From Scedosporium boydii (lineage: Eukaryota; Ascomycota; Sordariomycetes; Microascales; Microascaceae), in contig NJFT01000078.1 of assembly GCA_002221725.1 (NCBI GenBank), positions 62,001 to 126,000 on the forward strand: a stretch of 64,000 bases of DNA. The letters are read 5' to 3'. Position numbers and translations under genes: made by a program. Each line of letters opens with the position of its first letter. Positions within the stretch are counted from its first letter, which is position 1. A model generated the notes under the pieces. That model searched no databases. It was not told where the DNA came from and was given only the letters and a program-made list of their open reading frames with translations. Of the stretch, positions 57,304-64,000 are shown piece after piece.

Positions 57304-60300
57304 ATTTGAAGTGAAGTGCTAACCTTCCACCGGTCTTGATACGGCCTCATAGATTACTTGCAAGCATTAATCATAGAAGTTGTACTTCTGGGCAACGGCC
57401 TGCCACACTGCCACAGCAGCAACAGACTACTCAGCTAGGAAACCTTGCTTGTCGTCGCCCTCGCTTCTGCACGAGGTATGTGCGTGTAAGCGGCTTTTAA
57501 ACGTTCTAAAAAATCCCCGAATGAAAGATTGCGGGAAATATTGCCGTGCCCAAAGGCATGGTAAGCTCGTTCTTTTCACCTGGCCCGGAATCCGTGTTCC
57601 GGTCTATGGCAAGCTCGAAGCCCTTTGTGCTAAATCGTAGAAATCCATTCTCCCCCGTCATCGTTTCATGGTGAATATTTCAGAGACGAGCAGGTTAGGA
57701 GAAAATACAGAATGTCTGGTTCAAACACCAGAAAGTTCGAGAATATCCAACAACTCGGTAATCTCACTTTCTCCCTTCATTAGAGGACGAGCAAGCGTGA
57801 CCGGGTTTTATGCTGGCAAAATAGACTTGTGAATGATCGACAAACATCTCGTCCGAAGTGATGAGAAATACAAGTAGAAAAAGACGAAACATGCTGGCCG
57901 AAGAGATAGATCTACTATCATTGGTGATCTCCAGGCCACAAAATGATCTCCATCCCCAGACTTGAAGTTCCAAACATCGCCGTTTTGTGGCAGGGTGCTT
58001 TGCTTCCCGCGTCCTGTGCCAGATAGTCGTGATTGAAAAACGGGGAACCGGCAGGAGCGGCAGAAAGGTGTCTCGTCACAGTCGAGACGGCTCCGCGTCT
58101 GCTGGTATGTGTGTATGTCTGGTCTAGCCGACCCAGCATCTGACGCCTCCGGAACCAAAATCCTCGATGTGACAGACCGTAAACTTGGATGACCACCCTG
58201 CCCTCAGATGGAGAGCGTTCCTCACCGTCTAAATGTGGGAAGTAAGAATGACGCACCGCTCCCATCACACGAGCCCGCTCCTTATGCTTGACAACAACAT
58301 GAGAAGATATTGATGTCTGGTATCGGTCGGCTAAGGTTGATGCCCACTGCCTACTTTAATGACGCTCTGAGTCTAGAATGATCTATGCTTTGCCTCGTCA
58401 TACAAGTTTAAATTATGTGCATGGCTTGCGCCTACACTACCTCGTGCACCTGCACTTGCAAGTTGCCCCGTCGTTGAGTGCTTCGTACGAAGTATCTAGG
58501 AGACTCAGAAAGCAAGGATGAGGTCATCCCAAGTGCGAAGTATCCATACTTCGTACTTCGTAACAAGATCAGATCGAATGGATTGCGACCGGAGTCGTTG
58601 CATTGTCAAATCATGATGCCCGGGGTCTCCCTCGTCACCAAGGGACCCGCGCCATGAGGACTTTCGACCAGGAACTGGGATCCGTTCAGTAAAGGTCTGC
58701 AAAGTGTATGTAGATACTTCGTTGACATAACCTTCGGTTCCGAGACTCGGGTCAAAGCCGAACAAAAGACAGGCGGAGCACTGTGACGTGACGAAACATG
58801 AGACGAACCAAGATCCTTTGGAACATTTGGCTGGCCTACCTGGAAGAGGACAGAGCACTTGCTAGTCTTCCAGGTCTCCCTTCTTTCTCGTATGAGTACA
58901 CTGCACTATCTTTGTACTTCGTACATACTTTACAGGAAACTAAAAGACTTACTTACTCTTCATGTTGAGAAAATAAGGGGGCGCTTGTTCGTTTCTGTCA
59001 ACGAAGGATTAGGGCGACTCCTCGCCGGATATCATCAGGGGATCCTGGCCTCGATTGCGGATATCGTGGGGCGCGATCCCACGCTGTCACTTCCGCTTGG
59101 TGCTCTAGTGCGACGTCTCTGCGCACACTTCGCACACTTCTGAACCCCTTTCTCCAACTGATTTGAAGTGGAAAGCTGACCCTGGCAGCAGCGCTGTTGC
59201 GGTACGAATGCTCCTCGCGACGTGCCATCGCGAGTGGATAACCGCAAACCGTCTAATACAGACTAAGTTGTTTGTGCTCAGTTTATGCTTGACACTAGCA
59301 ACAACTAGCGCACCCAGGTAATTTGCTGAAAGGCTTTTTGACAGAAAGCGGAGTCGTCGTTATCGATAGCGCCATCGGACAGCTTATTTGGTAGTGTACA
59401 CTACGGAGGATTTTGAGGTGAAGCCTCCGAAAGAAGAATGCAAAGAACCACATGGCAACGGAGATTATTCCACACGCTTTTGAGACGACGCGTTTTGCTA
59501 TCTGTGCGAGGTGGTCTAACTGGATGAAGGAGTACGAAGTAATACGGTGTACGGGAATGTTCCGAAATCTTTCTCTCCCTCCCACCAGATCTAGAACGCT
59601 TCCAGTGCCGATCAATTTGTTGAGCTCCGGGAGCGTAACTGACTCGTAGTGCGCACGCTACGGCGCGTTAGTATCGAGAGCTGGCAAATTAATATTGTCA
59701 TGGAAGCGGCGAGTTCAGCTTCCTCAGCTCTTCTGGTCCTGTGCTGGGGGTAGTTCGCCGCCTTTTGGCGGGAAATATCACTGCCCCCTTTCCAACATTG
59801 AGGGTGTTAGCCTGTTAGATTGCGTCACCAGGGCTCTCGTATTAGCGCTCCTCGACATCATAAACGACGACCGATCTTCGCACGAATAGTCAGCCAGCGC
59901 AAGACAGCCACCTCTGGTCCGGGTCCGGGACGTCTTCCTAACAAGCTGAGGCGAAGATCAGCGACCGGGAAGTCGGGAACCGTCACCGCCTCAAGCTTCA
60001 ATTCAACCTCAGCTAGCACCCTCGGCGCTTATCGCTGACGCAAGGTACGATCGGGCCCATGCCCAAAAAGCAAAAGGCAGATATATTACAGGCGTAGTTC
60101 TACAGATCAACGGATGGTCCAGATCTCCGATCGGGACAGAAGGCGGACCTTGGGGAACATTCCGCCAGCCTTCCGCTGTATTAGTTGCCCGGCATTCCGA
60201 GCTCTTTCGGACTCCCGATAGAACTGTTTGTGGCTTACTCTATAACCAAACATCCTTGATTGGCGGGTTTGCCCCCCCACGGGATCGTCGGCGGACCGTT

Positions 60301-63300
60301 CAGCGGGCATCGCGAAAGTGGTTCTTCCTTGCGCCACTCCTCTGACCGCTGCTCTGACCAGCTTACCTCTTCGTACTTCGTAATAGGCGTTAACACCCGA
60401 GGAAAGGGAGCTATTCGATCAAAGCTCGCATTGAACCCCGAGATGAGCTCCTCTGCTCTTGCGATCCTGGGCTCCTGCTTGGGGGAATGTTTGCCGGCTT
60501 GTTGGGTCTTCTGTTAGTCTCAAAGGGTAGTTTAATGAAGGGACAATAGTGAGGTCGCGCTAGCCACGTGGTGGACGGGGGAAAGTTCCAGGTTGGGCTT
60601 TCTTGGATCAATACCCGTTGTTGGCCATGTGGTTCTGATCTCCTCTCTGCTGGGAACCCCTCTCTCATCCTGAACGTGTGCTGGCTGAAGCTTCTTATCT
60701 CCTTGCTCACTCCTGTCCAAATCCACCAGGCAAGGGAGAAACTAGCGTCTAGTGTGACCATGTCCAGCCAGAACCACTAGCAGAGCTAATTGGAACGCGC
60801 GATATCTATTATTACTGCGTATTATCGGATCTAGCTAATTTATGCTCCTGCTCCATACATGGAGGCTAGGAGCAGTTCCTTAGATCCTTCGTGCGGAGAG
60901 CTAGATTGCGCTAATATAATCTAGAAATCTAGATGCCCATTTCTGGACTGGTCATGATCTCAACTGATCGCTCAAAGGGCTTCACGGGTAGCACTTCTAG
61001 GGTACACCGGTTTGAAGTACTGGTCGCTTGAAGTGTACATTCTGCAGATGAATCTCGAAGTTCTCTCCATTCAGCGCAGTTATTCAGGCAGCTCTCCAAC
61101 GCAGTGCGACGATAGCTCCAAACTAAAGCTCAAAGAAGGGGACCGGTCCACCTCCCTCTCCATGAAGCTTAATGCACCGGAAAACTCGACAATGTACTTC
61201 CCGAGAACACCACCCAAACACCACCCACTCGCCTGCCTTAGTGCACGCAGGTCGATTGCAGTAGCCCGCTCTCACTTCGCTGAAGAGGAAAGGCATGATG
61301 CATGCTCTCCTGCTCACCCGCAGTGACGCACTTCGTAGATTAGGACTATAGGATAGATGACAAGTCACATTGCCAGAAGGAATGTGGATTTACATTGATG
61401 CGGTGCTCACAACCAACATGTGTTCTTGATGATGGATCGGACAAGGGGGGGTCTTTTCTATGCACTAGATGATTTTGCAATCTAGTATTGGACGAGGGGA
61501 ATCAAATGGATGGAATGGGGTCATACTACTTCGTTCTTGGCGAGGCGATGATGCGGATGAGAGGATATGAGGGTGAGGGGGAGAGGGAAGGAGGGGAAGG
61601 AGAGGTCCGTGCGACCATCCAGCATCGTTGATCAAGAAGTTAAGACTTTCATGTGGGTTTTTGTCTCTCTTCGCCTCAGTTTTCCGGCTGGGCTTGGGTA
61701 CGGCTGCTGCGAACAGGCCCGCTCGAGGGCCTCATGACGTGACGAGATTGGGGAGAACCCTTCCTAGAGAGGAAAAGAATGAAATGCATCAGGGAATACC
61801 CTGCTCTACAGATGATATCAGAAGCGCTGTTTGCGGAGGGAAATCCAATGATGGAAAGGTGCGCTCTCGCTGGTATTGGGTGTCTCCCATGTACGAAGTA
61901 CTCCAAGACAAAGCGAACTGGGGAGACAAAGATAAGATCCTCATGCGATGCCCTGTCGTAATACCTCGCGAGGCAAACACAACAGCGACACTCGTGGATG
62001 ATTTCCGAACTCCGGGGCAAGACAGGGTAGGGCAGAGCGTAATATCTGTGATCATGGCTAGAATCTCCCATGGAATCTTCCGCTCCACTCCACCATCACT
62101 GGATACCGGCTGCGCTACTCGTTCCATCTACACGTGGCGAACAGGATTGGGCTCCTTCGCTCATTCCGCACCGCCTGGCAGGCAATCCTCCAATCTCAAG
62201 GAGAATAGACCACCTAATTTAGACCCGGAAAGGCTAGCAGGGGAATGAATGGTGGGGGAAAGAAAGGATTCCTCCCCCCAGTGCTCCTTTACTGTGCCTG
62301 GAATCTGAACTCTGCGAGTAACATTGCTAGTTGTCTGCACGAAGCACGACCTCATCCTCCATGATGCAATTACGATGCAATTACTTCGTACAAGCGGTCA
62401 ACAGAAAGTACACCACCCACTTTAACCTCGTATGGACTGGACAGCGAATACCCCAAGATTTTCTTCGGAGTTTAGTTCGTACAGGTGTGGGCTCATGGCT
62501 GAACTCCTCCACGACACTAGCGTCCTCCGCAACCCACCACTAGCCATGCGACCATGCGTAACCTGCAGGATTAGCTGCTTTGCGGTGGTGATGATCACTT
62601 CTCTTTCTGACCAAAACCAGGTTCATCCACGCGGCTTGGGGATTGGAGATGGAAGTAGAGAAAAGAGCAGCCTCGGTGGGCGCACAACTTGCCATATGAA
62701 TGTCTGGTTGTCACGCGACGAAGCCTGCGATCATGGCTGCTTTGGGAACATTCGATGGAAGCTTTTGCCCCAGACAGGGGTGTCTTCTACGTTTTCTTTG
62801 TAGTTTCGTAATGGAGGGTATGAATGTGTTCTTCTGGTCGCCCTGCGGGCATTTTTCTTTACCAGAGGCGGGAATGCAGGTGATGAGGGACCCTTCCAAG
62901 CAATCGATTCCTTCTCCGCGAGTATTTCTCTTTTTATGAGTAGTGGGTGCAGTCTCGCGCTTGCTATGGGACCCTTGTTTCCTGGTTAGGTTTAAACCCG
63001 GACATGGCGGATCTTGACTTTCGTCCTAGTCTTCCGTCTTGAGGGGCCAAGAGACCCAGGATAATGCTTCATGAGCTGCCAGAGTGTTCATCCTTCGTAG
63101 ACCCTGGAGCAAAGAGGGCCTTGAGTTGGAGAAGCTGGTGGGGGCAGTTATGATGGAGGAGCGCGTGCATGCCTCTCCTGCATCGGGCGCAGGAAGTTTT
63201 GCAAGATCCCTGTTCGAAGGCTGACACCAAGACCGACTTCCAATTAGGACAATCTCAATACCCCTTGGCAAATATCCCCACATCCGTTCATCCATTCCAT

Positions 63301-64000
63301 GAGAGATAGCTACGAATGAGATTTATGACTTTGGATCTCGAATGGAGTACTTCGTACATCCCCAACTCCAATAGCTCAAGTCCGGGGAAACTACTGCTAG
63401 TGTAGTAGTTCGGCTCCCCACCGCTTGGCGAGTAACTTTGGTGCCTTGGCCAGACGACACTCTTTCAAGGATGGTGACGGTGTCCACGATCTTGGTGCAT
63501 CGTCGTGACATTGGTCTAACTTACTCTGGGGAGGGAGGAACATATCAGCTCATCTCCCCAGACAGACTATACCCAGCACATGTCTTAGCTTCTTGCTATC
63601 TTTCATATATGTAAGGAAGTAACTGTAACCCCCAGTCTATGACCACAGGGAAAGTGGCGATGCGGAGGAAACGGAGGATTCGGAGCATGAGGAGTGCGTT
63701 AGTACAAGCATGCACAGTAAGCCCCATGAACCACACCGGACAGGCGGGGGATTTACAGACATTAAACTATCTTGTGAAGGGATGGATCATGGTGCGAAAG
63801 ACGTGTAGGATTGATGCTCACCAGGGGTTCTATCCTCACTCGTGGTTGACACGGGTAATGTTCCTCCGAGGCTATGAAGATGGACGGCAAAGAAAATCGG
63901 AGGAACGGGATCAACACATCTGAATCAGACCTGGGCTCTTCTGCAGGAAGATGAGATCCAGCACTTTGGATTCGAGTGCAGACATATCATACGTTAATTG

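Larger units (their letters stand above)
55389..63356. repeat. Cluster of dispersed TACTTCGTA/TACGAAGTA motifs (14 exact copies)
   Basis: Exact 9-mers begin at 55389, 55480, 55650, 56670, 56689, 58486, 58547, 58554, 58915, 59533, 60374, 61892, 62382 and 63348, in both orientations. Two overlap head-to-tail at 58547-58562. Four more lie outside the cluster at 22198, 31333, 40357 and 44012. One-base variants (for example at 22584, 22978, 55453, 58715, 61528) add to the set. No exact copy lies in any exon called here. Confidence 0.85.
54465..64000. other. 9.5 kb interval without supportable genes, rich in TACTTCGTA motifs
   Basis: No frame shows a domain, signal peptide or consistent splicing. 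The longest (61628-62248, +, 206 codons) starts at TTG and has no recognisable content; others (58505-58858 -, 57808-58268 -) are similar. Features seen are the dense TACTTCGTA cluster, a GT microsatellite (57281-57303) and a CATCAATTGATG palindrome (56193-56204). It may be a long promoter of a gene beyond the right edge, a decayed repeat region, or non-coding RNA territory. Confidence 0.5.

Noticed and set aside
61628..62248. 206-codon plus-strand frame, the longest in the right-hand gap
   Set aside because: Begins at TTG, not ATG, has no recognisable domain, and overlaps open frames on the other strand.
1..64000. CRISPR arrays, operons, rRNA genes, or an intact transposon
   Set aside because: No regularly spaced direct repeats, no rRNA-like sequence, no intact transposase, integrase or reverse transcriptase motif was found on either strand.

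Overview
This 64 kb window comes from a filamentous ascomycete (Pezizomycotina, most likely Sordariomycetes; I cannot place the order). The grounds are nuclear genes with short introns (61-141 nt, GTRNGT donors and CTAAC-like branch points), secreted and GPI-type proteins typical of moulds, a NACHT-ankyrin NLR, and large spaces between genes. There is no sign of bacterial operons, CRISPR arrays, rRNA or convincing tRNA genes.

Left part (1-20.2 kb), gene-dense. The 3' part of a Doa10/SSM4-type ERAD ubiquitin ligase (1-4680, +) converges on a GPI-anchored X325/Bim1-like copper protein (5145-5954, -). That gene is divergent from a ferric/cupric metalloreductase (8233-10235, +) across a 2.3 kb promoter region that contains an exact SreA/Fep1-type iron GATA element. 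Next come a NACHT-ankyrin NLR with almost identical 99-bp repeats (10821-13709, +), arginyl-tRNA synthetase with an upstream in-frame mitochondrial-type extension (14651/14930-17083, +), and a secreted DUF1996 protein (18630-20172, -).

Middle (20.2-46.7 kb), gene-poor. It holds an Mx/dynamin-like GTPase with an FG-nucleoporin-like tail (25374-28153, -) and a four-TM membrane protein (36643-38073, -). Between them lies a graveyard of broken helicase-type sequence (about 32.0-35.8 kb): a P-loop ATPase relic and an SNF2-like relic, both cut by stops and frameshifts.

Right part (46.7-64 kb). A secreted serine beta-lactamase-fold protein (46736-49051, -) is followed by a mitochondrial TPR/Sel1-like protein (51673-52763, -), which is divergent from a UTP16/BUD21-type nucleolar ribosome-biogenesis factor (53392-54464, +). 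The last 9.5 kb shows no supportable gene but is dense in a short dispersed motif, TACTTCGTA. I count 18 exact copies in the window (both orientations), none in an exon and 14 of them between 55.4 and 63.4 kb. A second dispersed word, CATCAATTGATG, also lies only between genes.

The genes are mostly independent. The one plausible functional unit is the divergent copper-protein/metalloreductase pair. Gene models were spliced by eye, and exon joins were checked for reading phase. No database search was possible.
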